32,750 nt of DNA from COE1 sp964387365 (GCA_964387365.1 CAYLWP010000011.1:1-32750); one strand, 5' to 3'. Positions 1 through 8,897 are shown, counted from the stretch's first letter. The notes: generated by a model not told the origin, from the sequence alone. Made by a program: numbers and translations.

Positions 1-1305
1 GTGAATATTTCAAATCCTGATGATGCAATGGATAAAGGTATTGCAATGGTACATCAGGAATTACAGCCGGTACCGGCAAGAAGTGTTGCAGAGAATCTTT
101 ATTTGGGAAGATACCCTATGAAGAACATTGGACCGATTAAGGTTATCGACCATAAGAAAATGTATGAAGATACAGCAATGTGGTTGAAGGAAGTAAGGAT
201 GAATTTTGATCCTAAGGCATTATTGGGAACACTTTCCATCGGACAGATGCAGTCAGTAGAAATTGCAAAGGCAGTATCTCACCAGGCGAAGGTTGTTATC
301 TTTGATGAACCAACCTCATCATTGTCCGATAATGAAGTGGAAGCGTTATTTCGAATTATGAACGACCTCAGAGATAAGGGCGTTGCAATGATATATATAT
401 CTCATAAGATGGATGAGATTAAGCGTATCTCAGATGATATTACCATCATGAGAGACGGTACATATGTAGGTACCTGGCGTACAGAAGAATTAACCACAGA
501 CGATATTATTACTAAGATGGTAGGCCGTGAGCTGACCAATGTATATCCTGAGAAAAAGGGAGAAATCGGAGATGTGGTTATGGAAGTGAAGAATTTCTCT
601 TCCATTCATGCAAAATCTTTCCAGGATGTAAGCTTTGAAGTGAAAAAGGGAGAAATCCTTGGCTTTGGCGGACTTGTAGGTGCCCAGAGAACAGAGCTTA
701 TGGAAGGCATTTTCGGTATCCGTAATGTGGCTTCCGGCGAAGTAATCATAAAGGGCAAAAAGGTTAAAATCAAGCATCCGATTCAGGCCATGAAGGCAGG
801 TATCGGTCTGATTACCGAGGATCGTCGAGGAAATGGTATTTTCGGCTGTCTGTCTATCAAAGATAACGTTGGTGTTTCTGTTTACAACAAGCTGTTAAAA
901 GCAGGATTTGTATTGGATCATCCGAAAATCAACGGTATTGTAGAAGATAGTATTAAGAAGCTGAGAATCAAAACTCCAAGCATGAAGCAGCATATTTCCA
1001 ATCTGTCCGGTGGTAACCAGCAGAAGGTTATTATCGCAAGATGGCTGGCAAATGACCCTGATATCCTGATTATGGATGAGCCGACCCGAGGCATTGACGT
1101 AGGTGCAAAGCACGAAATATATGAAATCATGAATGATTTGGCGGCACAGGGAAAAGCAATCATTATGATTTCATCTGAAATGCCGGAATTAATTGGTATG
1201 TCTGACAGAATTTGTGTCATGTGTGACGGAAAGCTTCGCGGTGTGATTTCTGACAAGGCAGAGATGACCCAGGAGAAGATTATGTCTTATGCAACACAGT
1301 TCTAA
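1..1305 (+). CDS. mglA: Galactose/methyl-galactoside ABC transporter ATP-binding protein, 5'-truncated
   Basis: This is the ATPase of a monosaccharide ABC importer of the MglA/RbsA type, a cytoplasmic protein with two fused nucleotide-binding domains that powers the MglC permease. The visible 434 residues begin inside the first domain, shortly before MVHQELQPVPARSVAENLYL. Full MglA proteins are about 500 residues, so roughly 70 N-terminal residues, including the first Walker A, lie left of the window, and the GTG at base 1 is not a true start. Domain 1 shows the signature LSIGQMQSVEIAKAV and Walker B VVIFDEPTSSL. Domain 2 shows the degenerate Walker A GFGGLVGAQRT typical of MglA, the signature LSGGNQQKVIIARWL and Walker B ILIMDEPTRGID. 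The mglC start follows 15 bp after the stop. The assignment to galactose rather than ribose rests on overall similarity to MglA and on the MglB-like gene downstream; the true substrate is inferred. Confidence 0.93.
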   Translation: MNISNPDDAMDKGIAMVHQELQPVPARSVAENLYLGRYPMKNIGPIKVIDHKKMYEDTAMWLKEVRMNFDPKALLGTLSIGQMQSVEIAKAVSHQAKVVIFDEPTSSLSDNEVEALFRIMNDLRDKGVAMIYISHKMDEIKRISDDITIMRDGTYVGTWRTEELTTDDIITKMVGRELTNVYPEKKGEIGDVVMEVKNFSSIHAKSFQDVSFEVKKGEILGFGGLVGAQRTELMEGIFGIRNVASGEVIIKGKKVKIKHPIQAMKAGIGLITEDRRGNGIFGCLSIKDNVGVSVYNKLLKAGFVLDHPKINGIVEDSIKKLRIKTPSMKQHISNLSGGNQQKVIIARWLANDPDILIMDEPTRGIDVGAKHEIYEIMNDLAAQGKAIIMISSEMPELIGMSDRICVMCDGKLRGVISDKAEMTQEKIMSYATQF

Positions 1306-1320
1306 TTGAGGAGGATTAAA

Positions 1321-2310
1321 ATGAACAAGACAAGTACAAATAAAGTAAAAGATTTTTTGATTAATAATGGTGTTATCCTTATCATGGTTATCCTGGTATT
1401 ATATACCAGTATCGCAAGAGATAACTTCTTCTCACAAAACAATCTGTTTAACATTCTTATGAACATGAGTGCGCGTATCGTTGTAGCTCTTGGTATTGCA
1501 GGGTGTGTTATCACAGGTGGTACAGACCTTTCCGCAGGTCGTATGATTGGTTTTGCCGGATGTCTTTCCGCTGCTCTTTTACAGAAGATAGACGCTCCGA
1601 GTAAGCTGTTTGTAGGCATGGAGCCAATGAACATCTTTGTGGCACTGTTAATCGTTATGGCAGTATGTGCATGCTTCGGTGCTATTTCCGGTTTCTTTAT
1701 CGCTTACTTACAGTTACCGCCATTCATTGCTACACTGGCTATGATGCAGATTATCTATGGTACTTCCATGATTTTCACAGGCGCTAAGCCTCTTGGTGGT
1801 TATGTTAAGGAGTATACCAATATTGCAAGCGGAAGATTTTTAGGACTCAGCTACTTAATCTGGATTGCAGTTCTTGTAATTGTAGTTACCTGGTTCATCT
1901 TCAACATGACACGTCATGGAAAGTACATGTATGCAATTGGTGGTAATCCACAGGCAGCAGAGGTTGCAGGTGTTCCTGTAAAGAAGACCATGGTATTGAT
2001 TTACGCAAAGGCAGCAGCTATGTATGCATTGGCAGGCTTCATGTTCGGTGCTAAGTCAGGTGGTGCTTCCGTTAACTTAGGCTTAAGCTACGAGATGGAT
2101 GCTATTGCAGCTTGTACAATCGGTGGTGTATCCGTAACAGGTGGTCGTGGTAAGGTTTCTTCGGCAATTATCGGTGTTGCCGTACTGGAGCTGTTAAAGA
2201 CAGCATTACAGTTCTTAGGTGTAGACCAGAACGCACAGTGGATTGCAACCGGTGTAATCATCTTCCTTGCTGTATCACTTGATATCAGAAAGTACATTGC
2301 TAAGAAGTAA
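1321..2310 (+). CDS. mglC: Galactose/methyl-galactoside ABC transporter permease
   Basis: This encodes a 329-residue polytopic membrane protein of the MglC/RbsC (BPD_transp_2) family, the translocation channel partnered with MglA. Several hydrophobic spans are visible. Family-typical stretches include GIAGCVITGGTDLSAGRMIG near the N-terminus, LQLPPFIATLAMM, YAIGGNPQAAEVAGVPV, and AACTIGGVSVTGGRGKVSSA near the C-terminus. The reading frame is open from a TTG at 1306, but the ATG at 1321 is preferred because a GAGGAGG ribosome binding site sits at 1308-1314, just upstream of it. The gene directly follows mglA and ends at a strong terminator, so mglA-mglC form the end of an operon. Its cognate binding protein is expected upstream of the window, as in other mglBAC operons. 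Length matches the family (about 330-340 residues). Confidence 0.94.
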   Translation: MNKTSTNKVKDFLINNGVILIMVILVLYTSIARDNFFSQNNLFNILMNMSARIVVALGIAGCVITGGTDLSAGRMIGFAGCLSAALLQKIDAPSKLFVGMEPMNIFVALLIVMAVCACFGAISGFFIAYLQLPPFIATLAMMQIIYGTSMIFTGAKPLGGYVKEYTNIASGRFLGLSYLIWIAVLVIVVTWFIFNMTRHGKYMYAIGGNPQAAEVAGVPVKKTMVLIYAKAAAMYALAGFMFGAKSGGASVNLGLSYEMDAIAACTIGGVSVTGGRGKVSSAIIGVAVLELLKTALQFLGVDQNAQWIATGVIIFLAVSLDIRKYIAKK

Positions 2311-2325
2311 AAAATTGCTTATAAT

Positions 2326-2366
2326 AGTAGCGACCGGAATGATAAACCGGTCGCTACTTTTGTTTT
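2326..2366 (+). terminator. Rho-independent terminator after mglC
   Basis: A perfect 12-bp stem, AGTAGCGACCGG (2326-2337) and CCGGTCGCTACT (2347-2358), encloses a 9-nt loop and runs into a T tract TTTTGTTTT ending at 2366. It closes the mglAC transcript. The ribosome binding site of the next small gene begins only a few bases after the T tract, so that gene may depend on read-through. Confidence 0.88.
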
Positions 2367-2382
2367 ACGGGAGGTAAATAAA

Positions 2383-2688
2383 ATGGATGCTTTTATGGAA
2401 CGTGCCGGAATGTCGATGCTGGTTGCAGTTTTTTTGCTGTATTACGGAATCCGTATGATTGTAACAGGCGACGCGGGAATGATGCGTAAAAACAGTGCAC
2501 AGCCGTTAAAGGACGAAAAGAGGTATGCAAAAGAAGGCGGTAAGCTTGTTATTGTTCTGGCAATCGGAAGCTTTGCCATGGGAATACTACTGATGATTAA
2601 TGTATATGTTGCAATTGCGGAAATATGCCTTGTTGCTCTTGTTGTGGGATGTCTGTGGAAACAGATGAATGCAAAGTACGGAGTATAG
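2383..2688 (+). CDS. Small hypothetical membrane protein
   Basis: A 101-residue protein that I do not recognise as a named gene. It has a hydrophobic N-terminal span (about residues 10-28, MLVAVFLLYYGIRMIV), a charged middle rich in K, E and D (about 35-52), and two further hydrophobic spans packed together near the C-terminus (about 53-92), so it is probably a three-span inner membrane protein with a short cytoplasmic loop. The arrangement is reminiscent of small DUF3784/SdpI-like proteins, but I cannot confirm this. A GGGAGGT ribosome binding site lies at 2369-2375, 7 nt before the ATG. It sits between the mglC terminator and the sensor operon, about 50 bp before the response regulator, and is probably co-transcribed with one of them. 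Confidence 0.75.
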   Translation: MDAFMERAGMSMLVAVFLLYYGIRMIVTGDAGMMRKNSAQPLKDEKRYAKEGGKLVIVLAIGSFAMGILLMINVYVAIAEICLVALVVGCLWKQMNAKYGV

Positions 2689-2737
2689 GTGGTATTGTTT
2701 TAAAGGATAGATAGCAAGAGAAAGGTATGGGAAGGCA

Positions 2738-4351
2738 ATGAGCCAATATTCAGTATTGTTGGTTGATGATGAAGAAGAGGTTTTTCAGGTAATTATGAAA
2801 AAGCTTGATTGGGAGAGCATGGGGTTTCATATTGCCGGTTATGCCAGAAACGGAGTGGAAGCGCTGGAAATGGCAGAGGAGCTGCAGGTCGATGTAGTTA
2901 TGACGGATATCAAGATGCCCTACATGGACGGCTTGACGCTCTGCAAGAAGCTAAAGGAATATTATCAGAAGATTAAGGTAATCATCTTTTCAGGGTTTGA
3001 TGAATTTGAATATGCCAAGGAAGCGATTAAGATTGAGGCAGAGGAATATATTTTAAAGCCGATTAATGCAACAGAGCTAAAGGAAGTATTTGAGCGCATT
3101 AAGAATAATCTGGATAAAGAACTTGATGAAAAACGGAATATGGACAAGCTGAGGGATTATTATATGGAAAGTCTCCCTGTTTTACAGGAAAGCTTTTATA
3201 CATCATTAATTGACGGACGCATTTCTGAGGATTTGATTGAAAAGTATGCGCAGAATTATCAGATAGAGCTGGTCGGACCTTATTATAATGTTACGGTTCT
3301 GCATATCAGTCAGAACAGTCCGGCTGCTGATACGGCGATGGAGCCGTTTTTGCTCACGGTATCGGTTAAAAAGCTTGCAGAGGAGCAGCTTACGGAAAGC
3401 TGGAACAGCAAGGTAATGACCTATTTAAGGGATATCATTATCATTACGCAGCTTTCGGACGAAGAGGAGATTACTCATTTTACGGATACCATGGACCAGA
3501 TTTGTAAAATGGCAAAAAGAGTATGCAATGTCTATGTAACGGCGGGAGTGGGACAGGTTTGCAACAGTCCGATTCAGCTTCCGGCTTCCTATCAGGGAGC
3601 AAAAACAGCGATATCCTATCGGGTATTATATGGTAATAACAGAGCAATTAATATTGCAGAGATGGATCCGCAGGAAAGTGCGGATATTCCATGGGAAGAG
3701 ACCTATATAAGTAATATTTTAAAGAAAATAAAGCTGGGTGAAACGGATGCTCTGCATCAGGCAATTGAGGAATTTGTTTTGCAGGTGACAAACAGCAAGA
3801 TGTCACTGCAGAAGTATCGTATTCTTGTGATGGAGCTCATTACAGAGCTTTTCCGGTTTGGTGCCAACAATCAGATGAATCTCGAGAACCTGTTTGGCGA
3901 AAATAATGATGTTTATGTACAGGCGATGCAGCTTGAGTCTGCACAGGCCTTGGGAGAATGGCTGGATGAAGTATGCTGTAAGATACAGAATCAGATTCTT
4001 CACACACGACATGACACGACCAAGGCGTTTGTTGCCAGGGCGATAGAGTACGTGAAGGAGAATTATGCGGACCAGTCGCTCAGCACGGAAACGGTATGTG
4101 CATATCTGAATGTTAGTGCTGCGTATTTTTCAACCGTATTTAAAAAGGAAACAGGTAAGACCTTCATTAACTACCTGACGGATTACCGGATGGAGGAAGC
4201 GGTTGACCTGCTTCTGAATCACGGAGAAAAGACATATATTATTGCGGAAAAAGTGGGATATTCCGACCCGAATTATTTCAGCTATGCTTTTAAAAAGCAG
4301 TTCGGAATGTCACCTTCAAAATATAAGGCAAGTAAATTGGAGCAGAATTGA
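2738..4351 (+). CDS. YesN-type response regulator with AraC DNA-binding domain
   Basis: A 537-residue cytoplasmic two-component response regulator. Residues 1-125 form a receiver domain with the acidic pair D10/D11 (LLVDDEEEV), the predicted phosphoacceptor D57 (VMTDIKMPYMDG) and the conserved K107 (YILKP). A long poorly conserved linker of about 300 residues follows, as is normal for YesN proteins. The last 100 residues are an AraC-type double helix-turn-helix, with VSAAYFSTVFKKETGKTF and VGYSDPNYFSYAFKKQFG visible. The gene overlaps the downstream histidine kinase by 4 bp, so the two are translationally coupled partners. By analogy with LytS/YesN pairs beside sugar importers, it probably activates the adjacent mgl transporter genes when sugar is sensed. 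This target is inferred; no binding site was identified. Confidence 0.93.
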   Translation: MSQYSVLLVDDEEEVFQVIMKKLDWESMGFHIAGYARNGVEALEMAEELQVDVVMTDIKMPYMDGLTLCKKLKEYYQKIKVIIFSGFDEFEYAKEAIKIEAEEYILKPINATELKEVFERIKNNLDKELDEKRNMDKLRDYYMESLPVLQESFYTSLIDGRISEDLIEKYAQNYQIELVGPYYNVTVLHISQNSPAADTAMEPFLLTVSVKKLAEEQLTESWNSKVMTYLRDIIIITQLSDEEEITHFTDTMDQICKMAKRVCNVYVTAGVGQVCNSPIQLPASYQGAKTAISYRVLYGNNRAINIAEMDPQESADIPWEETYISNILKKIKLGETDALHQAIEEFVLQVTNSKMSLQKYRILVMELITELFRFGANNQMNLENLFGENNDVYVQAMQLESAQALGEWLDEVCCKIQNQILHTRHDTTKAFVARAIEYVKENYADQSLSTETVCAYLNVSAAYFSTVFKKETGKTFINYLTDYRMEEAVDLLLNHGEKTYIIAEKVGYSDPNYFSYAFKKQFGMSPSKYKASKLEQN

Positions 4352-6213
4352 AAAGAATAAAACGATTATATCATCGAATAAGTGCATATATAGAAAGGCA
4401 TGTGCAGGCGCAGTCCATACAGATAACGATAGCGCTTTCCTTTACGATTGTATCGGTTTTGTGCATGGGAATCTTAGGTATTTCCTTATATAATCAGTTT
4501 GTAAACAGACTGCGTGACACGACCATACAAAGCACGGAGCAGGTATTGGACCAGACTGCAATCAATTTAGAGACGTACTTAAGAAATATGCGTCGTATTT
4601 CGGATGCAATGAAGTACAGTGTTATCAAGGGCAAGGATTTGGCAAGTGATACCCTGGATGAGGAAATGACGCTTTTGTATGAGGCAAATAAGGACAATCT
4701 GATTAGTATTGCATGTTATACAAACGACGGTGAACTTGTCGGTGCGGCGCCGGTTGCGACACAAAAGGATAAGCTTGCTGTCACGGAACAGGAATGGTTT
4801 ACCGATGCATTGGGGAAAATGGAAAATATTCATTTTTCAACTCCGCATGTACAGAATCTGTTTGATAATCTCAATTACAGATATTACTGGGTAGTTTCCT
4901 TAAGTCAGGCTGTGGAATTGACGAATAACGGTAATTCTACGCTGGGTGTGCTTCTGGTAGACATGAATTACAGTAGTATCGAGCAGCTGTTACATAAGGC
5001 AAATGCGGAGGACTCCTCAGAGTACATCTATCTGATGGATAATAGCGGAGAAATCATCTATCATCCGAAGCAGAAGCTGATTTATACTGACCTGTATCAG
5101 GAAAATAATCTCGAAGCGATTCATTATGAGGACGGAACGATACAGGAAGAGTTTCAGGGCGAGAAGCGTCTTGTAACGGTAAAAACCATCAGTTATACAG
5201 GCTGGAAGATTGTCAGTGTCGTTCCGATGAGCGCATTTAATATGGAGCTTTCCGGACTGAGATTGCTTGTGATTTTATTTGTGGCGCTTGCCATGTTAAT
5301 GATTGTAGTATTGAATCAGCTTGTATCTGCCAGAATTGCGAAGCCGCTGAACAGGCTGAATGAATCAATCAAGGACTGGGAAGCGGGAAATATGAACCCG
5401 GATATTTATGTCGGAGGTTCCCTGGAGGTAGAGCATCTTGGCAGAACGCTTCGCTCGACGGTAGAACAGCTGAGAAAGTTGATGCATGATGTTGTGGTGG
5501 AGCAGGAGGAAAAACGAAAGAGCGAGCTCGATGCACTGCAATCACAGATTAATCCGCACTTTTTGTATAATACACTCGATTCTATTGTATGGATGATTGA
5601 AGGCGAGCGTTACGAAGAGGCTGTATTTATGATTACACAGCTTGCGAGCCTGTTTCGTATCAGTCTGAGCCGTGGCAAGACGATTATCAGCGTCGAGGAC
5701 GAAATCAAGCATGCAAAAAATTATATGAATATCCAGAAGGTCAGATATAAAAACAGCTTTACGGTAGATTTTTGTATTGATGAGGATATTCTGGACTGCT
5801 GTATCGTGAAGCTGGTTATCCAGCCGCTTTTGGAAAATGCCATTTACTATGGCGTGGAAGGCATGGATGGCGAAGGGGAAATCAGGATTGTCGGATATCG
5901 CAGGGAACAGGATGTTTATATTGAGGTGCTGGATAACGGATTTGGTATGCCGCAGGAGACAGTGGATGCTCTTTTAACGGAAAATAACAGAGTGCGTAAA
6001 AAGGGTTCGGGCGTTGGACTGATTAATGTGCATAATCGAATCAGGCTGCGTTTTGGTGATGCGTATGGATTGAAAATTGACAGCGCACCGGACGAAGGAA
6101 CGGTAATCAGGATTCATCTTCCTTACATCAGATACTCACCGGAAAATATTGAGTATCTCGAGAACGGAAGCGTAAAACAGTGGGAGGAGGAATCAGAAAA
6201 TGTCGAGAAATAG
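4348..6213 (+). CDS. LytS/YesM-type sensor histidine kinase
   Basis: A 621-residue membrane histidine kinase, cognate to the preceding regulator. One membrane span lies at about residues 25-47, an extracellular sensor of about 255 residues follows (Cache-like in layout), and a second span lies at about 304-326. Next come a HAMP-like linker (AKPLNRLNESIKDWE), the His_kinase motif QINPHFLYNTLDS with phosphoacceptor H404, and an HATPase domain with the N-box LLENAIYYGVEG, the G1 box DNGFGMP and the G2 box GSGVGLINVHNR. The start is a TTG overlapping the stop of the regulator (TTGA), with a GGAG at 4339-4342 5 nt upstream; no better start exists nearby. Its 3' end overlaps the following binding-protein gene by 14 bp. 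That neighbour probably presents ligand to the sensor domain, as in XylFII-LytS systems (inference). Confidence 0.93.
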   Translation: MKRIKRLYHRISAYIERHVQAQSIQITIALSFTIVSVLCMGILGISLYNQFVNRLRDTTIQSTEQVLDQTAINLETYLRNMRRISDAMKYSVIKGKDLASDTLDEEMTLLYEANKDNLISIACYTNDGELVGAAPVATQKDKLAVTEQEWFTDALGKMENIHFSTPHVQNLFDNLNYRYYWVVSLSQAVELTNNGNSTLGVLLVDMNYSSIEQLLHKANAEDSSEYIYLMDNSGEIIYHPKQKLIYTDLYQENNLEAIHYEDGTIQEEFQGEKRLVTVKTISYTGWKIVSVVPMSAFNMELSGLRLLVILFVALAMLMIVVLNQLVSARIAKPLNRLNESIKDWEAGNMNPDIYVGGSLEVEHLGRTLRSTVEQLRKLMHDVVVEQEEKRKSELDALQSQINPHFLYNTLDSIVWMIEGERYEEAVFMITQLASLFRISLSRGKTIISVEDEIKHAKNYMNIQKVRYKNSFTVDFCIDEDILDCCIVKLVIQPLLENAIYYGVEGMDGEGEIRIVGYRREQDVYIEVLDNGFGMPQETVDALLTENNRVRKKGSGVGLINVHNRIRLRFGDAYGLKIDSAPDEGTVIRIHLPYIRYSPENIEYLENGSVKQWEEESENVEK

Positions 6214-7177
6214 AGTATATTTTAGCGGATTGATTATGATTCTCCTGCTGGTTATCGGATGGGCTTCTTACAGCATGCTGGATGTCAGCATAAACGAGGA
6301 ATCCTATCAGGTATCCGTGATTGTTGATAACAGTAACAGTGACAGGTGGATTTCCTTTCGTCAGGGCTTGGAGCAGGCGGCAGAGGACTATCATGTTGAC
6401 CTGAATATTGTTTCTACCGGATACATTAGTGATGCGGAAGAGGAAATCAGACTGCTGGAGCATGAGATAGAAAATGGTGCACAGGGTGTGATGGTGCAGA
6501 TGGTTTCATCCGATGAATTATTGGACAGCCTGGAAGGAATACCATCGGATGTGGCGCTCATGCTTCTGGAAACAAATGTAAATCCGGAGGATGTGTACGC
6601 CTTTACGGGACCGGATAATCTGGAAATCGGAAGGGCACTTGCCCGGGCAATACAGGAAGAGTATGGTTCCTCTCTGGAGGGAAAAAAGGTTGGTATTCTT
6701 TGCGGAAATCAGAAGCAGCTTTCCATGAGACAGCGTTTGCAGGGGCTTGAAGAAGTGCTGCTTGCGGAGAAGATACAGATTTCATGGAAGGTAAACGGTA
6801 TCACGGAGACCAAGGAGGAGGAGCTTAAGCATTGGGGCGAAAGCAACCGGGCAGATATTATTATTGCGCTTGGTAATGACGAAACAGAAAAATTGGTTGA
6901 TTTTATCCAGACAGAAAATAACAGAAGGTACAATTGCTCTTTATACGGAGTGGGGTGTTCCGAGAAAGCGGTTTACTATCTGGACAAGGGTATCATCAAC
7001 AGCCTTGTAGTACCGAACGAATATAGTATGGGGTATCAGAGTCTGGAAGCGGTTGCAAACCGGATTCAATATCATTTGTCGGAAACGGAAAACTGTATCG
7101 TAAATTACCGGGTCGTAAACAGGCAGAATCTGTATGATGAGGAGAATCAGAAGGTGCTGTTTCCAATCGTGCAGTAG
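6200..7177 (+). CDS. Membrane-anchored periplasmic-binding-like protein, probable sensor partner
   Basis: A 325-residue protein of the periplasmic binding protein/LacI sugar-binding fold. It starts with one hydrophobic span (about residues 8-27, YFSGLIMILLLVIGWASYSM) and no lipobox cysteine, so it appears to be an uncleaved membrane anchor with the binding domain outside. The body shows YQVSVIVDNSNSDRW at the start of lobe 1, followed by FRQGLEQAAEDY, GKKVGILCGN, and ADIIIALGND in lobe 2. The start is set by GGAGGAGG at about 6182-6190, and the gene overlaps the kinase gene by 14 bp. Free importer binding proteins are normally lipoproteins in these bacteria. An anchored one fused into a LytS/YesN operon resembles XylFII, which binds sugar and contacts the LytS sensor domain. 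I infer the same sensing role; the ligand is unknown. Confidence 0.85.
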   Translation: MSRNRVYFSGLIMILLLVIGWASYSMLDVSINEESYQVSVIVDNSNSDRWISFRQGLEQAAEDYHVDLNIVSTGYISDAEEEIRLLEHEIENGAQGVMVQMVSSDELLDSLEGIPSDVALMLLETNVNPEDVYAFTGPDNLEIGRALARAIQEEYGSSLEGKKVGILCGNQKQLSMRQRLQGLEEVLLAEKIQISWKVNGITETKEEELKHWGESNRADIIIALGNDETEKLVDFIQTENNRRYNCSLYGVGCSEKAVYYLDKGIINSLVVPNEYSMGYQSLEAVANRIQYHLSETENCIVNYRVVNRQNLYDEENQKVLFPIVQ

Positions 7178-7210
7178 ACAACAGGGTGGTTACTAATAGG
7201 AGAAGAGAAT

Positions 7211-8281
7211 ATGCGAGGGAGTAAAAAGTATATAGTATGGGGGCTTATGGTATGCATGCTTGTGATGACACAGGCAGGTTGCGGCTCAGGAATGCAGGCA
7301 AAAAAAGCGGACAGCTTAAAAATCGGAGTTACGTTATATAATCAGTACGATACCTTTGTTTCACAGATGATGGGGGACTTGCAGGATTATGCTGAGCAGC
7401 AGGAGGAAATCCGGGGGATTGACATTGTAATTGATATCTACAATGCTTCCGACAGCCAGATTACGCAAAATGAGCAGGTAGAGGAAATGATTGAGGACGG
7501 CTGCGATGTGGTCTGTGTCAATCTGGTAGACCGGACCGAGCCAACCACGATTATTGACATGGCTGCAAAAAATAAAGTGCCTGTCATCTTTTTTAACAGA
7601 GAGCTGGTTGAGGAAGATTTGGAAAGAGGGGACAACCTGTATTATGTAGGTGCCAAGACTCTGGAATCGGGAATTATGGAAGGAGAAATGGCAGCAGACA
7701 TTTTTAAAAACGATACTTCTGCAGATAAAAATAAAGATGGTACGTTTCAGTATATTGTGTTAGAGGGAGAAGCAGGACATCAGGATGCTATTGTCCGTAC
7801 GGAGTATTCCGTATCAACGATTGTAGACAATGGTGTCAAGGTGGAGAAGCTTGGGTATGCGATTGCCAATTGGAACCGCGCGCAGGCACAGACAAAAATG
7901 GCGCATATGCTGTCTGAATACGGAGAGGATATTGAGCTGGTGCTCGCCAATAATGACGATATGGCGCTTGGTGCCATCGACGCCCTAAAGTCGGCAGAGG
8001 TTCCGAGAGAAGAGTGGCCGGTTGTTCTTGGTATCGATGGAACAAACGTCGGACTCGAGGCAGTCAGAAACAGAGAAATGGCAGGTACAGTTTATAACGA
8101 CACCAAGGGACAGGCAGAAGGAATTCTTGATTTGTCCTATGAGCTGTGCATCGGCGGAGATTTGGAAAGACTTGCTCTTGAAAACGGAAAATATATCCGG
8201 CTCCCTTATGCTAAGGTTGAGCCGGACGATGTAGATAAGTTTCTCCGTTCTCAATCATCTGACAGTACACCTCGCACATAA
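7211..8281 (+). CDS. MglB-like galactose/glucose-type substrate-binding lipoprotein
   Basis: A 356-residue extracellular sugar-binding lipoprotein of the MglB/RbsB type. The N-terminus is a short signal peptide ending in a lipobox-like QAGC with the predicted lipidated C24. Similarity to MglB is clear in KIGVTLYNQYDTFVSQMMGD, DGCDVVCVNLVDRTEP, KVPVIFFNREL, YYVGAKTLESGIMEGEMAAD, VLANNDDMALGAIDAL and LGIDGTNVGLEAV. The start at 7211 follows AGGAGAAG at 7198-7205, 33 bp after the previous gene, so it belongs to the sensor operon. It may feed the MglAC importer, or it may be a second ligand-presenting subunit of the sensor, since an importer binding protein is also expected upstream of mglA. Its last 71 bp overlap the convergent gene on the other strand, and no separate terminator was found for it. 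Confidence 0.9.
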   Translation: MRGSKKYIVWGLMVCMLVMTQAGCGSGMQAKKADSLKIGVTLYNQYDTFVSQMMGDLQDYAEQQEEIRGIDIVIDIYNASDSQITQNEQVEEMIEDGCDVVCVNLVDRTEPTTIIDMAAKNKVPVIFFNRELVEEDLERGDNLYYVGAKTLESGIMEGEMAADIFKNDTSADKNKDGTFQYIVLEGEAGHQDAIVRTEYSVSTIVDNGVKVEKLGYAIANWNRAQAQTKMAHMLSEYGEDIELVLANNDDMALGAIDALKSAEVPREEWPVVLGIDGTNVGLEAVRNREMAGTVYNDTKGQAEGILDLSYELCIGGDLERLALENGKYIRLPYAKVEPDDVDKFLRSQSSDSTPRT

Positions 8282-8843
8282 TTTCCTTTAACGGAGCGAA
8301 GGCTTCTGCAAGCTGAAACTGTTTAGGATATTCCGAGGTAACCAGCAGGATTTCATTCGCAATCTTTTCGGCGACGATGGAATCCTTAATGGGAACAATC
8401 CCGAACAGTGTTGAGCAGTAGGACTTGCTGTCTGAGCAGGACTGAATGAAGTATATTGCAAAGGCGCGCCATTCCTCTGCACGAACGGCAAGTGCTTCTT
8501 CATTCTCGTATGGAAAGCGGAGCAGACATAAGTCTTCCATATAACCTTCAAGCTCCCGCTGTAATTTCTTCCTTGTCAGGAAGGATATGCCGGAGGCGCT
8601 TGAAGCCTTAATCATCATCCAGGCACTGAAAAAGGAGTCGACGGTTCCCTTTTTATTCTTGGAAAAATATCGTTTTTCACATAAAGCCTTACGATAAGTA
8701 TCAGAAGCAGTGGCAATGCCCTGCTTCTCAATGCTTTCTAAGGCTTCTATTTTTTCTGCGGCAGTAGGAATCTCATAATAATGAGCAGGCCAGTCTGCCA
8801 GATAATCTGTCTTTGGTGTTTCTTTGTTTGTTTTGATAAGCAT
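8211..8843 (-). CDS. Hypothetical protein, convergent with MglB-like gene
   Basis: A 210-residue soluble protein with no signal peptide or membrane span that I cannot assign. It is rich in charged and aromatic residues and looks helical, with RKKLQRELEGYMEDLCLLRF and WRAFAIYFIQSCSDSKSYCS in the middle and a conserved-looking FGIVPIKDSIVAEKIANEI after it. It may belong to one of the uncharacterised Lachnospiraceae-restricted families. The ATG at 8843 has an AGAAAGGAC ribosome binding site just upstream on the minus strand, and a TATAAT box lies about 55 bp further up. The reading frame is much longer than expected for a chance shadow and mostly does not overlap another gene. Its 3' end overlaps the MglB-like gene tail-to-tail by 71 bp. 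Confidence 0.8.
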   Translation of the reverse strand: MLIKTNKETPKTDYLADWPAHYYEIPTAAEKIEALESIEKQGIATASDTYRKALCEKRYFSKNKKGTVDSFFSAWMMIKASSASGISFLTRKKLQRELEGYMEDLCLLRFPYENEEALAVRAEEWRAFAIYFIQSCSDSKSYCSTLFGIVPIKDSIVAEKIANEILLVTSEYPKQFQLAEAFAPLKEIMCEVYCQMIENGETYLHRPAQP

Positions 8844-8897
8844 AAAGTGTCCTTTCTGCGGGGGGCATCGTCCCCTGAACGGTAGATGTCATAACAG

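Noticed and set aside
8860..8876. Small GGGG/CCCC hairpin in the leader of the minus-strand gene
   Set aside because: Too short to call a riboswitch or terminator and no T tract follows.
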